From Parabacteroides goldsteinii (lineage in GTDB: Bacteria > Bacteroidota > Bacteroidia > Bacteroidales > Tannerellaceae): DNA of 64,000 nt. The stretch lies in assembly GCF_015550595.1 (NCBI RefSeq), contig NZ_JADNBB010000024.1:1-64000 (forward strand), read 5' to 3'. The notes beneath the pieces were generated by a model, which saw nothing but the letters and a program-made list of their open reading frames with translations, was not told the DNA's origin and did no database searches. Below, in pieces: positions 1 through 9,261 of this stretch (position 1 is the stretch's first letter; each line of letters starts with the position of its first letter). The translations under genes were made by a program, and so were the position numbers.

Positions 1-76
1 CAGTTTTGAATGTTTCATTAATTTGACAGATATAAGCAATCATTGAAGCTATCCCCTTATCAAAGAGACTTCGCCA

Positions 77-250
77 TTACAGGTTCATTTGCCGTCAGTT
101 TTAACTGACGGATTACAAGTTGTTTCTCCTTTTTTGGCTTTAGCCACATTTCTCTGTAAATAAAGAGACTGTTTAAAATGGGACTAAAGTCCAGAGAAAT
201 AGATCATTTACTGATCCGTCTGTTAAAACTGACGGCAAATAAACCTGTAA
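77..250. repeat. Long imperfect inverted repeat, MITE/REP-like element
   Basis: Two 37-bp arms (77-113 and 214-250) are reverse complements with two mismatches. Each arm contains its own short dyad (GCCGTCAGTT/AACTGACGG). The roughly 100 bp between them hold two more small hairpins, TGGCT-TT-AGCCA near 134-145 and GGACT-AA-AGTCC near 181-192. The whole could fold into a multi-branched hairpin. No transposase is present and no target-site duplication is obvious. The remainder of 1-365 shows no gene. The family was not recognised; a non-autonomous element or an invertible segment are both possible. Confidence 0.6.
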
Positions 251-365
251 CTGGGTTTGTCTTATTTATGACTGATAGCTGATGGACAGACAGGGGCATT
301 TTCCTATATTATTGACTCAGTTATTTCTACATTTGACTCATATCTTTCTAACTTTGAACCCCAAC

Positions 366-1607
366 TCATTTACCCAAGGTCTCTATATAATCACAGAGAC
401 TTTTTATCCCTTTCTCGCTTTTTATCTTTTCAGCAATTGCCGCTGCATTCTTTTTATAATCAGGGTTATTTACAAGATCAGCCATCTTTTCTTCCAGTTC
501 ATCTTCCGAGACTTTAGCTATTTTCACTCTTGCCGGTCCCAATCCTAGGACTTGCACCCGATACGCCCAATAAGGCTGGTCGAGAAGCAAAGGAGTGATC
601 AGTTGAGGGACTCCTGCACGCGCTACACTATGCGTCGTCCCGCTTCCTCCGTGATGGATAACAGCATCGCAATGCGGGAAGATCAGATGATGAGGGATCG
701 GTTTATGCATCAGGAACAACTGCTCGTTTCCCTGTAAAGAAGCGCCGGTCTTTGCCCAACCGGAACCGACAACCAGCCGGTATTGCTTTCGTTCGCAGAT
801 CCGGGCCAACATTCCGCAAAAACGTTCGCGATCTTTTGTCGTACAGCTCCCCAAGGTGAAAAAGAGAACCGGAGTCTGGTCTTTATTGATAAATGCCATC
901 AGTTCACGATAGGCCTCTTCGTCATATTCGAAAGTATCATTAAAACAATACCCACCGATATTCCAACGGAAACGTTCATCCCAAACCGGATCGGTATGTC
1001 CCAGGTACTGACTGTACAACAAAAAATTATCACTGTTCTTTCCGGCATCCTGCCCGAAATTCCGGATCGGAGCCAGACCGTATTTTGCGCGGTTTTTATT
1101 GATCGTATCTTTCACCATATAGTTAGAGACACGGTTCATCATCAACCAAAGCAGTTTCGGGGTAAATATCGGATTAGGCTTCGGATACGGGAAAGCTGGA
1201 GGCGGCATTTTCTCACCGGGGAGGAAAGGAGCGAAAGCAGTCCGGACAAACGGTTTCTTACAATATTCCGCTATTCCTGTCGCGGCAAATTCGGTATTGG
1301 CAGCGACAAGGACATCGTTCTGTTCCAACAGCGGTATCACCTGTACAAACTGTTTGTCGATCGCATCGCGTGTCCATTCCACGATCCTTTTGAAACTTTG
1401 TTTATTCTCGGCTGCATCCGCCATCATCCCGCCGATATTATCGAAATCCTGTAAAACGACTTTTACAGGATATTTTTTAGCCATCTCCTCAAAAACATGG
1501 GGTAAATTCATTGTCACTTCATGCCCCCGTTCAACCAGTTCGCGGGCAATAGCCAGGTAGGGTAATACATCACCCTGTGATCCTCTTGTTACAAGCAGTA
1601 TTTTCAT
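366..1607 (-). CDS. GT1-like glycosyltransferase (UDP-glucosyl/sterol glucosyltransferase type)
   Basis: 413-aa GT-B fold glycosyltransferase, probably transferring a sugar from a nucleotide-sugar to a lipid or small-molecule acceptor; the acceptor cannot be told from sequence. The N-terminus (MKILLVTRGSQGDVLPYLAI) is the glycine-rich acceptor-side Rossmann start typical of the MGT/sterol-glucosyltransferase group. The donor-site signature HHGGSGTTHSVARAGVPQL lies near residue 320 and is followed by a D-Q pair (LLLDQPYW) that contacts the sugar in this family. There is no signal peptide and no membrane segment, so it is cytosolic. It stands alone: the next gene upstream on this strand is a small membrane ORF, and downstream is a non-coding inverted repeat. 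Confidence 0.85.
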   Translation of the reverse strand: MKILLVTRGSQGDVLPYLAIARELVERGHEVTMNLPHVFEEMAKKYPVKVVLQDFDNIGGMMADAAENKQSFKRIVEWTRDAIDKQFVQVIPLLEQNDVLVAANTEFAATGIAEYCKKPFVRTAFAPFLPGEKMPPPAFPYPKPNPIFTPKLLWLMMNRVSNYMVKDTINKNRAKYGLAPIRNFGQDAGKNSDNFLLYSQYLGHTDPVWDERFRWNIGGYCFNDTFEYDEEAYRELMAFINKDQTPVLFFTLGSCTTKDRERFCGMLARICERKQYRLVVGSGWAKTGASLQGNEQLFLMHKPIPHHLIFPHCDAVIHHGGSGTTHSVARAGVPQLITPLLLDQPYWAYRVQVLGLGPARVKIAKVSEDELEEKMADLVNNPDYKKNAAAIAEKIKSEKGIKSLCDYIETLGK

Positions 1608-1645
1608 CGATTCAATATTTTATCACGTAGTTTTTCCACAGCAGT

Positions 1646-1819
1646 TCAGATCTCCCTGTCTTCACTGTCATTCAGGACACACTGTTCTTCGACTTCATAT
1701 CCTTCTTCCGCCTTTTTACTTTCTGCTTTCCGTTTAAAAAGCATCCGCACCAAAAAGGCTAAAAAACCTAATAATAGACTCATTAACATAATGAGAACAA
1801 AGAACGTACATATAAACAT
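1646..1819 (-). CDS. Small single-pass membrane protein, unknown function
   Basis: A possible 57-aa protein. The ATG at 1817-1819 is chosen over an upstream in-frame TTG at 1826-1828. Residues 2-28 are strongly hydrophobic (one membrane helix), followed by RMLFKRK and a highly charged acidic tail, which would place the tail in the cytoplasm by the positive-inside rule. It ends 38 bp before the glycosyltransferase on the same strand and could be co-transcribed with it. No family was recognised. The ORF is short, so it may be spurious. Confidence 0.4.
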   Translation of the reverse strand: MFICTFFVLIMLMSLLLGFLAFLVRMLFKRKAESKKAEEGYEVEEQCVLNDSEDREI

Positions 1820-1959
1820 ATCCGTCAATGTCTATTTTTCACATTCGATATTCCATTATTAATAATATCACATTGCCGCACATTAATTCACAGTAAGTTA
1901 TACATCCTAAAACATTCAATTCTTAAGAATAGAATATTGATTCTGAAATATAGCTATTG

Positions 1960-1987
1960 TTTGGTATAAAGTTATATCGGTACTTTG
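1960..1987 (+). promoter_or_regulatory. Bacteroidota-type promoter for the DUF4925/TonB receptor pair
   Basis: TTTG at 1960-1963 and TACTTTG at 1981-1987 resemble the -33 TTG and -7 TAnnTTTG elements of the primary Bacteroidota sigma factor, with the -7 element one base short. The predicted start lies about 30 nt before the ATG at 2022. Confidence 0.5.
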
Positions 1988-2021
1988 TAACATCATAATT
2001 AAACAATAAAAAGAAAAGTAA

Positions 2022-3200
2022 ATGAACAAGTATTTATTGCGCAACTTTCTTTATGCCATCTGCATGGTCGCTTTACTGACCGCCTGCGATGATAATGATG
2101 ATGATGCCGGTTTCGAAATGAACGGAACCTATTCCAACAAGTTGAGCGCACCCGAGGGTGGCGACGCACTGATCCTGACTTACAGTGGACGAGAGTTTAT
2201 CGGTAAGGATGTCGCTTTCAAGATGATTAACGACAATACAGCAAACATTACCCTACAAGGCGTTCTTCCCGGAGAAACCGCCACTCCACTGGAAAATGTA
2301 ATCCTGACCACTGAAACCAACGGTTATTCTTTTGCCGGAAACGGAACCGGAACCAACGGAACCACCTTCGCTTATACCGGAAAAGTTGAAAAAGGGAAAA
2401 TGACTCTGGCCCTGACCGATGTGAAGATCCCATCTAACCAACTGACATCGAATAAAACATGGTATCCGGTACAAACCGGAACCACCGAAGAAAAAGATCC
2501 GGTACAAGGCAATTACACATTAAGACATTATTCCTTCCACCTGGTAACAGACAACCTGATACTGGCACAGGCCGCCCCCATGCTCGAAGGTATGGTTGGA
2601 AATCTGATCACCTGGTTCATACACAATGTAACATTCAATCCGGACGGCAATATTACAGCCAGCTACGGAACCATGCCCGAAGGCAAAGCACTTGCCGACC
2701 TGCTGAATGCTGTTCCCGACAGAAAAGAAAGCGACTGGATCTCTTCCCCTATCAACCTGGCATCCTATTATGTAAAAGACGATTCTGAACTTTACATCGT
2801 GCCTAACGTTGACATGATCCTTTACCAGATCCAGCAAAATAAAACCAAAGCAGACAATAGCCTGGACCCGGCAGTTCTTGCAGCCGTTTATCAACAACTC
2901 AACAAATGGAGCACCACAGGAATTAAAATGACTATCCGTAAAAACTCGGAAGTTCCTTATAATAATATGGGCAGCCTGATCGCTTACAAAGGTGATATTT
3001 TTATGTTCCTCGACAAGGAAGAAATAGCTGCATTCATTCCCCTCCTTTCTTTAGTAAAAGGACTTCTTCCCGAAGATATCCTGAACGGACCGATGGGCCC
3101 GATGATCGGAACCATACTCGACATGTTGAGCGGAAGCCTGCAACAGACACAAACACTCGAACTGGGTATGATGCTGACCAAAGAAAAACAGACACTATAA
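2022..3200 (+). CDS. DUF4925-type surface lipoprotein
   Basis: 392-aa lipoprotein. The signal peptide ends in a lipobox (LLTAC) with the lipidated Cys at residue 22. The mature protein begins Cys-Asp-Asp-Asn-Asp-Asp-Asp. An acidic stretch right after the Cys is the known lipoprotein export signal of Bacteroidota, so surface exposure is likely. The rest matches the Bacteroidota DUF4925 type, with repeated beta-rich stretches such as NGTYSNKL, and has no catalytic motif. It lies 9 bp upstream of a TonB-dependent receptor, so the two probably form an uptake pair like other lipoprotein/TonB-receptor couples. The ligand is unknown. The family name is from memory of its conserved start; the lipoprotein call is firm. 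Confidence 0.75.
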   Translation: MNKYLLRNFLYAICMVALLTACDDNDDDAGFEMNGTYSNKLSAPEGGDALILTYSGREFIGKDVAFKMINDNTANITLQGVLPGETATPLENVILTTETNGYSFAGNGTGTNGTTFAYTGKVEKGKMTLALTDVKIPSNQLTSNKTWYPVQTGTTEEKDPVQGNYTLRHYSFHLVTDNLILAQAAPMLEGMVGNLITWFIHNVTFNPDGNITASYGTMPEGKALADLLNAVPDRKESDWISSPINLASYYVKDDSELYIVPNVDMILYQIQQNKTKADNSLDPAVLAAVYQQLNKWSTTGIKMTIRKNSEVPYNNMGSLIAYKGDIFMFLDKEEIAAFIPLLSLVKGLLPEDILNGPMGPMIGTILDMLSGSLQQTQTLELGMMLTKEKQTL

Positions 3201-3209
3201 CAAATAAAA

Positions 3210-6035
3210 ATGATAGAAATGAAAAAGTTATATGTAATAGCATTCTTACTAACCTTTTTGACGGGGCCTGCGTTCGGGCAAATAATGAAAGGGTACATTT
3301 ACGATCAGGAAACGAACGAACCGCTGGCCGGTGTCAATATTACTTATAAAAGACTGAGCGGAGAAACAGACGGAACAGTCTCAAATGCCGACGGTTTTTA
3401 TCAGATCAGCCTGCCGGAAGGTGGTGTAGATTTACTATTCAGCTATATAGGATACGAAAACGAAATGGTCCCGGTAGTAATCAACCGGAACGAGACTAAG
3501 ACCCGCGACATACGGATGCGTATCAAAGCAAACTTGCTGGGTGACGTAGTTGTCAGTGCCGGACGTTTCGAACAGAAACTGAGTAACGTAACAGTCTCGA
3601 TGGATCTGCTGAAAGCAGACGATATAGCCAAACAGGCCCCTACCGACCTGAGCTCTACGCTAAACACAATGCCCGGAGTCGATATCAACGACAAACAGCC
3701 TTCGATTCGTGGAGGTAACGGCTGGACCTATGGAGTAGGTTCCCGAAGCCTCGTACTGATAGACGGAATGAGTGCCCTGACTTCCGGGACAGGTATTATC
3801 AACTGGAACATCGTTCCTCTTGAAAACATCGAACAGGTGGAAGTGATGAAAGGTGCTTCGTCAGTACTTTACGGTTCGTCGGCTTTAAACGGGGTAATCA
3901 ATATCCGTACCAAACGTCCCAGCCTCACTCCGGTAAGTACCTTGCGTACATATATAGGTATATATGGCAATCCGGCCAATGAAGACTATCAATGGAGTGA
4001 CAAATCATTCTGGAAAGAAGGTAAATATGAAGTAGAGCCTTTCCTTCGTAAAAATGTATTTTCAGGGATCAGAAACCCGATGTATGAAGGGATAGACTTT
4101 TCACATGCCCGTCGTATCGGCAACTTCGATGTGTCGGCCGGATTAAACATGTTCACCGATGAAGGTTATAAAGAACAAGGTTACAACAAACGTTTCCGGG
4201 CCGGCGGTAATCTGACTTACCATCAGCCGATGACAGACGGCAATCTGGTAAATTACGGTTTCAACGTAAACTATATGAGCGACAAATACGCCGACTTCTT
4301 CCTGTGGCGCTCTCCGAAGGAGGCTTACCAGCCCTCTCCTATCGCAAACATGGGACGCGAAGCCAATACATTCTATATCGACCCGTTCTTTAACTTCACA
4401 AACCCGTCCAACAACACATCGCATAAGATAAAAGGACGTTTTTATTATCGTGGAGATAATATTGCAGACGGATCGAACAACGGCAAGTCGATCACCGATA
4501 TCCTGGGTAATATGGGAACAGACGCCAATGCCATCGCCGGGATCGTCCAGAATGTACAGAACGGTGATTACAGCATGTTCTACCCCTTGATACAGCCGGC
4601 TCTTCAAGGTGATATCAACGGACTGGTGAACGGTACGACCAATCTATTGAACGGAATCTTCCCGACAGCAACCACCGCCGATTACTGCGACCTGCTTTCA
4701 TGGGTGATGAAACGCGGTATCCCCAATAGCACATCCGACCTGGTGCCCTGGTTATCGAACGCAATCGATCCGAAGTCAGATCCGGTCAGCATCGACAAAA
4801 ACTATACTTATTATCTGGATTACCAATTCAATAAGAAATGGGATAACGGTACGCAAATCACGGCCGGTGCTACTTACGAACATATGCGCAGTACGTCAGT
4901 TACCACCGGTAACCATGACAGCGACAATGCCGCTCTGTTCTTCCAGTATGACCAACGCTTTTTCGATCGTCTGAGCGTATCGGCCGGCATGCGTGCGGAA
5001 TACTATCGCGTCGATGACTTTCTGCGTGAAGCCGACACAAAGATATTCGGAGCCAAAGTACCTGTAAAACCGATCTTCCGTGCCGGACTGAATTATCAGC
5101 TGGCAGACTACAGTTTCATCCGCGCCAGCTTCGGACAAGGCTACCGTTATCCGTCCCTGACAGAGAAATATGCCCGTAAAGACATCGGTGGTGTCGGCGT
5201 ATTCCCGAATAATGAAGTAAAAGCGGAAAAGGGAGTAAACGCCGAACTGGGTATCAAACAAGGATATAAATTCGGCAACCTGATGGGATTCTTCGACGTA
5301 GCCGGCTTCTATACGCAATATACGGACATGATTGAATTCCGTTTCGGATTCTTTGACCCTAATTCATTTGCATACGCCAACAGTACAAAGGATATACTCG
5401 GAATCCTTGCACAGGGACAGATACCGGGTATCGGAGCACAGTTCTATAACGTATCGAAAGCCCGTATCTACGGAGCCGAGATCAGCACCAACGGTTTCTA
5501 TGACTTCAACCCGGATACCCGCCTTTCTTATAACCTCGGTTACGTATACATCGAACCGGAAGATGCAGACTATAAGGAGAAGAACGAACTCGAAGCACAG
5601 TATAACGATCCGCTCCGGGCCAAGGAAAAATCTAACGACTCCAAATATCTGAAATACCGCCAGAAACATACTGTTAAAGGAGTGCTTGATTTCCAGTGGA
5701 AACGCCTGAATCTCGGTATGAATGTAACCTGGAAGAGTAAAATGCTGGCCGTGGATTACCTGATGGTCGACGAACGCGAAAAGGATCAACCGGATGTAAT
5801 GGAATATATCCGCCAGCTTCTTTACGGTAACGTAGACGGCCAGACGCTTAATTCTTACTGGAAAGAAAAGAATACCGACTATTGCGTAGTCGACCTGCGT
5901 GCTGGTGTGAAGATCACGAAAGATGTTTCTTTCCAGTTCATGATCAACAACCTGTTCAATAAAGAATACTGCACACGCCCGATGCTGGTATCTGCACCGC
6001 GTACGTATGTAATGCAACTAAATATGAATTTTTGA
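3210..6035 (+). CDS. TonB-dependent outer membrane receptor
   Basis: 941-aa outer membrane active transporter. In order: signal peptide (cleavage after AFG near residue 23), a carboxypeptidase-regulatory-like beta-sandwich (about 25-110, KGYIYDQETNEPLAGVNI), a plug domain (about 120-235, containing SIRGGNGW and VEVMKGASSVLYGSSALNGVINI), then a barrel of about 700 residues ending in aromatic Phe (LNMNF), typical for BAM-dependent insertion. An in-frame ATG three codons later (3219) gives a more conventional signal peptide and may be the true start. It is co-transcribed with the DUF4925 lipoprotein. It is shorter than SusC proteins and closer to the siderophore/cobalamin receptor size class, but the substrate cannot be assigned. 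Confidence 0.9.
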   Translation: MIEMKKLYVIAFLLTFLTGPAFGQIMKGYIYDQETNEPLAGVNITYKRLSGETDGTVSNADGFYQISLPEGGVDLLFSYIGYENEMVPVVINRNETKTRDIRMRIKANLLGDVVVSAGRFEQKLSNVTVSMDLLKADDIAKQAPTDLSSTLNTMPGVDINDKQPSIRGGNGWTYGVGSRSLVLIDGMSALTSGTGIINWNIVPLENIEQVEVMKGASSVLYGSSALNGVINIRTKRPSLTPVSTLRTYIGIYGNPANEDYQWSDKSFWKEGKYEVEPFLRKNVFSGIRNPMYEGIDFSHARRIGNFDVSAGLNMFTDEGYKEQGYNKRFRAGGNLTYHQPMTDGNLVNYGFNVNYMSDKYADFFLWRSPKEAYQPSPIANMGREANTFYIDPFFNFTNPSNNTSHKIKGRFYYRGDNIADGSNNGKSITDILGNMGTDANAIAGIVQNVQNGDYSMFYPLIQPALQGDINGLVNGTTNLLNGIFPTATTADYCDLLSWVMKRGIPNSTSDLVPWLSNAIDPKSDPVSIDKNYTYYLDYQFNKKWDNGTQITAGATYEHMRSTSVTTGNHDSDNAALFFQYDQRFFDRLSVSAGMRAEYYRVDDFLREADTKIFGAKVPVKPIFRAGLNYQLADYSFIRASFGQGYRYPSLTEKYARKDIGGVGVFPNNEVKAEKGVNAELGIKQGYKFGNLMGFFDVAGFYTQYTDMIEFRFGFFDPNSFAYANSTKDILGILAQGQIPGIGAQFYNVSKARIYGAEISTNGFYDFNPDTRLSYNLGYVYIEPEDADYKEKNELEAQYNDPLRAKEKSNDSKYLKYRQKHTVKGVLDFQWKRLNLGMNVTWKSKMLAVDYLMVDEREKDQPDVMEYIRQLLYGNVDGQTLNSYWKEKNTDYCVVDLRAGVKITKDVSFQFMINNLFNKEYCTRPMLVSAPRTYVMQLNMNF

Positions 6036-6055
6036 CCAAACCACAATGAATCGAA

Positions 6056-6098
6056 AAGCCCTACTGACACAGTGTTCAGTAGGGCTTAATTTTTTAAA
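6056..6098. terminator. Bidirectional intrinsic terminator
   Basis: A perfect 12-bp stem (AAGCCCTACTGA at 6056-6067, complement at 6076-6087) with an 8-nt loop is followed by a T-rich run on the + strand and preceded by A residues. It lies between the convergent TonB receptor and purN and can serve both. Confidence 0.85.
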
Positions 6099-6109
6099 TT
6101 CTTTTCCTA

Positions 6110-6673
6110 CTATTTTAATATATCCTCTATCACATGCGGATAATGTGCATATTCCAACGCATGCACTTTCGTAGCCACTTCTTCGGGAGTATCGGTAGGC
6201 AACACTTCACATTTAGCCTGGAAAATAATATCCCCCTCATCATAATTCTCATTAATATAATGTATGGTGATACCCGACTCTTTGTCACCTTCTGCCACTA
6301 CAGCTTCATGCACATGCATACCGTACATACCTTTTCCCCCATGTTTCGGCAACAGGGCAGGATGTATATTGATGATCTTTCCCGGATAGACTTTCAATAA
6401 GGCATCCGATATCTTGTTCATAAAACCGGCTAAAACGATCAGGTCGATCTGATATTCCGCCAGTTTCGCCAGAATCGGAGAACCTTCCACAAACTCCTCA
6501 CGGGAGAATACGAAAGAGGGTATTCCGAGATTATTTACACGGGTATGAACACCCACATTTTTGTTATTCGACAAAACAACCGCCACTTTAACGGTTTCAC
6601 TTTTAGAGAAATATCGGGCGATATTCTCGGCATTTGTACCCGAGCCGGAGGCAAAAATTGCTACGTTTTTCAT
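6110..6673 (-). CDS. purN: Phosphoribosylglycinamide formyltransferase (GART), folate-dependent
   Basis: 187-aa enzyme of de novo purine synthesis that transfers a formyl group from 10-formyl-THF to GAR. The N-terminal phosphate-binding loop reads FASGSGTN (residues 8-15). The catalytic segment NIHPALLP holds Asn102 and His104, and Asp145 in DEGDI matches the catalytic Asp of E. coli PurN. Length is normal for the family. It stands alone and diverges from acpP across a 154-bp spacer, with a terminator downstream shared with the TonB receptor. Confidence 0.95.
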   Translation of the reverse strand: MKNVAIFASGSGTNAENIARYFSKSETVKVAVVLSNNKNVGVHTRVNNLGIPSFVFSREEFVEGSPILAKLAEYQIDLIVLAGFMNKISDALLKVYPGKIINIHPALLPKHGGKGMYGMHVHEAVVAEGDKESGITIHYINENYDEGDIIFQAKCEVLPTDTPEEVATKVHALEYAHYPHVIEDILK

Positions 6674-6746
6674 ATTTTCCTATGTTTTAGTGCACACGAA
6701 AAGAAAAAATGTGCAGTTTTCCGCATTTTTAGTGCATTAAATTTGT

Positions 6747-6774
6747 TTTGTAACATAAAAAATTCTTTTCTTTG
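6747..6774 (+). promoter_or_regulatory. Promoter for acpP-fabF-rnc
   Basis: TTTG at 6747-6750 (another TTTG at 6742-6745) precedes TTTCTTTG at 6767-6774, a 7 of 8 match to TAnnTTTG. The predicted start is about 45-50 nt before the acpP ATG. Confidence 0.5.
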
Positions 6775-6827
6775 CACTGCAAATTTAAAAAGTATATTCG
6801 TATTTATTAATCTAAATTGAAAAAGTT

Positions 6828-7064
6828 ATGTCTGAAGTTGCATCTAGAGTAAAGGCTATCATCGTTGATAAATTAAGTGTTGAAGAAACAGAAGTTACAA
6901 ACGAAGCAAGCTTTACTAATGATTTAGGAGCAGACTCTCTTGACACTGTAGAGTTGATTATGGAATTCGAAAAGGAATTCGGTATTTCAATTCCTGATGA
7001 TCAGGCAGAAAAGATTACAACAGTAGGCGACGCAGTTGCTTATATCGAAGCTAACGCGAAGTAA
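6828..7064 (+). CDS. acpP: Acyl carrier protein
   Basis: 78-aa acidic carrier protein of type II fatty acid synthesis. The phosphopantetheine attachment motif GADSLD is intact with Ser37 as the modified residue, and the surrounding helix-II acidic surface ([13 protein letters not shown]) is canonical. It is followed 21 bp later by fabF, the usual order in Bacteroidota and many other bacteria. Confidence 0.97.
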   Translation: MSEVASRVKAIIVDKLSVEETEVTNEASFTNDLGADSLDTVELIMEFEKEFGISIPDDQAEKITTVGDAVAYIEANAK

Positions 7065-7085
7065 TCAATCCTTTTAATTAAAGGT

Positions 7086-8351
7086 ATGGAATTAAAAAGA
7101 GTTGTAGTAACAGGCCTTGGTGCCATTACTCCTCTTGGTAATACCCTCGCAGAAACATGGGAGGGTATTATCAATGGGAAGAGTGGAGCCGGTCCTATTA
7201 CGCAGTTTGATGCATCCAAATTCAAGACACAATTTGCATGCGAAGTTAAAGGCTTCGATCCGTTATCTGTAATGGATCGTAAGGAAGCCCGTAAATGTGA
7301 CCGTTATAGTTTATTTGCAATAAGTGCCGCAAAACAAGCAATCGAAGATGCTGCTATGGACCTGGACAAAGAGGACAAGGACCGTATCGGCGTTATTTTT
7401 GCTTCCGGTATCGGCGGTATCAAGACATTTGACGAAGAAGTATTAGGATATGCGAAGACAAAAGATACAATCGGACCGAAATTCAATCCGTTCTTCATCC
7501 CAAAGATGATTTCGGATATCGCAGCCGGACATATCTCCATGCTTTATGGATTCCGTGGTCCTAACTTTGCAACAGTGTCGGCTTGTGCCTCTTCTACCAA
7601 TGCAATCAGCGATGCATACAACTATATCCGTTTAGGTAAAGCAAATGTAATCGTGACAGGTGGTGCGGAAGCAGCTATTGCTGATTCTGGTGTCGGCGGG
7701 TTCAACTCTATGAATGCGCTGTCAACCCGTAACGATTCACCCGAAACAGCTTCTCGTCCATTCAGCGCAAGTCGCGACGGTTTCGTCATGGGAGAAGGTG
7801 GAGCATGTTTGATCTTGGAAGAGATGGAACACGCTTTGGCACGTGGAGCTAAAATATATGCTGAAATCGCCGGAACAGGAATGTCTGCCGATGCATATCA
7901 TCTGACAGCCTCTCATCCTGATGGATTAGGAGCAAAGTTAGTGATGCGCAATGCACTGGAAGATGCAGAAATGACTCCGGAAGATATCGATTATATCAAT
8001 GTTCACGGAACATCTACTCCGGTAGGAGATATATCAGAAGTAAAAGCGATCAAAGACGTGTTCGGAGATCATGCTTACAATCTGAATATCAGTTCAACGA
8101 AGTCAATGACCGGCCATCTATTAGGTGCTGCAGGAGCTATCGAAGCGATGTTATGCATCATGGCAATAAAAGACGGTATCATTCCTCCGACGATCAACCA
8201 CGCTGATGGCGACGATGATCCTGAAATAGACTATAAACTGAATTTCACATTCAATAAAGCTCAAAAAAGAGAAATACGGGCTGCATTATCCAATACATTT
8301 GGGTTCGGTGGCCACAATGCTTGTGCTATTGTTAAAAAATTTGTGAAGTAA
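7086..8351 (+). CDS. fabF: Beta-ketoacyl-ACP synthase II
   Basis: 421-aa condensing enzyme that elongates acyl-ACP with malonyl-ACP. The Cys-His-His catalytic triad is visible: Cys167 in VSACASSTNA, His308 in HGTSTPVGD, and His344 in KSMTGHLLGAAG. Length fits FabF and not the chain-initiating FabH. It lies between acpP and rnc. Its stop codon is one base from the rnc start, so the genes are translationally close and share a transcript. Confidence 0.96.
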   Translation: MELKRVVVTGLGAITPLGNTLAETWEGIINGKSGAGPITQFDASKFKTQFACEVKGFDPLSVMDRKEARKCDRYSLFAISAAKQAIEDAAMDLDKEDKDRIGVIFASGIGGIKTFDEEVLGYAKTKDTIGPKFNPFFIPKMISDIAAGHISMLYGFRGPNFATVSACASSTNAISDAYNYIRLGKANVIVTGGAEAAIADSGVGGFNSMNALSTRNDSPETASRPFSASRDGFVMGEGGACLILEEMEHALARGAKIYAEIAGTGMSADAYHLTASHPDGLGAKLVMRNALEDAEMTPEDIDYINVHGTSTPVGDISEVKAIKDVFGDHAYNLNISSTKSMTGHLLGAAGAIEAMLCIMAIKDGIIPPTINHADGDDDPEIDYKLNFTFNKAQKREIRAALSNTFGFGGHNACAIVKKFVK

Positions 8352-8352
8352 C

Positions 8353-9261
8353 GTGTTTACACAATTATACAAAAAGATAAGGCTCCTAAAACATAAGAAT
8401 AAGGAGCCTTATTCTTCTTTATATAAGATACTGGGATTTTACCCCGACAACATCCACGTCTATGAGCAAGCCTTCCTGCATAAATCTTCCTCTATCGAAG
8501 ACAGCGACGGCAAATGGCTGAATAACGAACGTCTGGAGTTCTTGGGTGATGCCATATTGGATGCCATCGTAGCAGACATTGTATATAAACATTTTCAAAA
8601 CAAACGGGAAGGTTTCCTAACCAATACCCGTTCAAAGATCGTACAACGCGAGACACTCAACCGCGTGGCTGTCGAGCTGGGTCTCGACAAAATGGTCGTC
8701 TATTCGGCTAAACTAAGTTCACACAACAATCACATGTATGGTAACGCATTGGAAGCACTGATCGGAGCCATTTACCTGGATCAGGGATATCGCGCCTGCT
8801 ACCGGTTTATCGACCATGTGATCATCAAACGATACATCGATCTGGATAATATCGCCCGCAAAGAGGTGAACTTCAAATCGAGCCTGATAGAATGGAGCCA
8901 GAAGAATAAACTGGAGGTAACATTCGACCTGATAGAATCGTTTTCCGACAATGACGGTAACCCCGTATTCCAGACAGGCGTAACCTTATCCGACATGCAG
9001 ATCGGCGTCGGTATCGGTTATTCCAAAAAAGAGTCGCAGCAGAATGCCGCCAAGATGGCCATCAAGAAACTGCGTACCGATAAAGCCTTTCAACAGTTCA
9101 TCTCCGAACTGAAAAAGAAACAGACAGGGGAAAATACCGCTGAACATGAGTTTGAGGATCTACCGGAAGAAGAGCCTTCATCCGAGCAAAACTCCATAGA
9201 ACTGACGACAAACAAAAGGACGGAATGCATTGATGCCACCATCAATGAAGAAGCCCGGTAA
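8353..9261 (+). CDS. rnc: Ribonuclease III
   Basis: 302-aa double-strand RNA endonuclease for rRNA and mRNA processing. The catalytic signature NERLEFLGDA is at residues 58-67, and a C-terminal dsRNA-binding domain (about 169-245) ends in the KKESQQNAAKMAIKKL helix. The start is GTG, one base after the fabF stop; no nearby ATG keeps the N-terminus. The C-terminal extension of about 55 residues past the dsRBD is rich in Glu and is not part of the core family, so it is probably disordered. It meets pfkA end to end with no spacer. Confidence 0.93.
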   Translation: MFTQLYKKIRLLKHKNKEPYSSLYKILGFYPDNIHVYEQAFLHKSSSIEDSDGKWLNNERLEFLGDAILDAIVADIVYKHFQNKREGFLTNTRSKIVQRETLNRVAVELGLDKMVVYSAKLSSHNNHMYGNALEALIGAIYLDQGYRACYRFIDHVIIKRYIDLDNIARKEVNFKSSLIEWSQKNKLEVTFDLIESFSDNDGNPVFQTGVTLSDMQIGVGIGYSKKESQQNAAKMAIKKLRTDKAFQQFISELKKKQTGENTAEHEFEDLPEEEPSSEQNSIELTTNKRTECIDATINEEAR

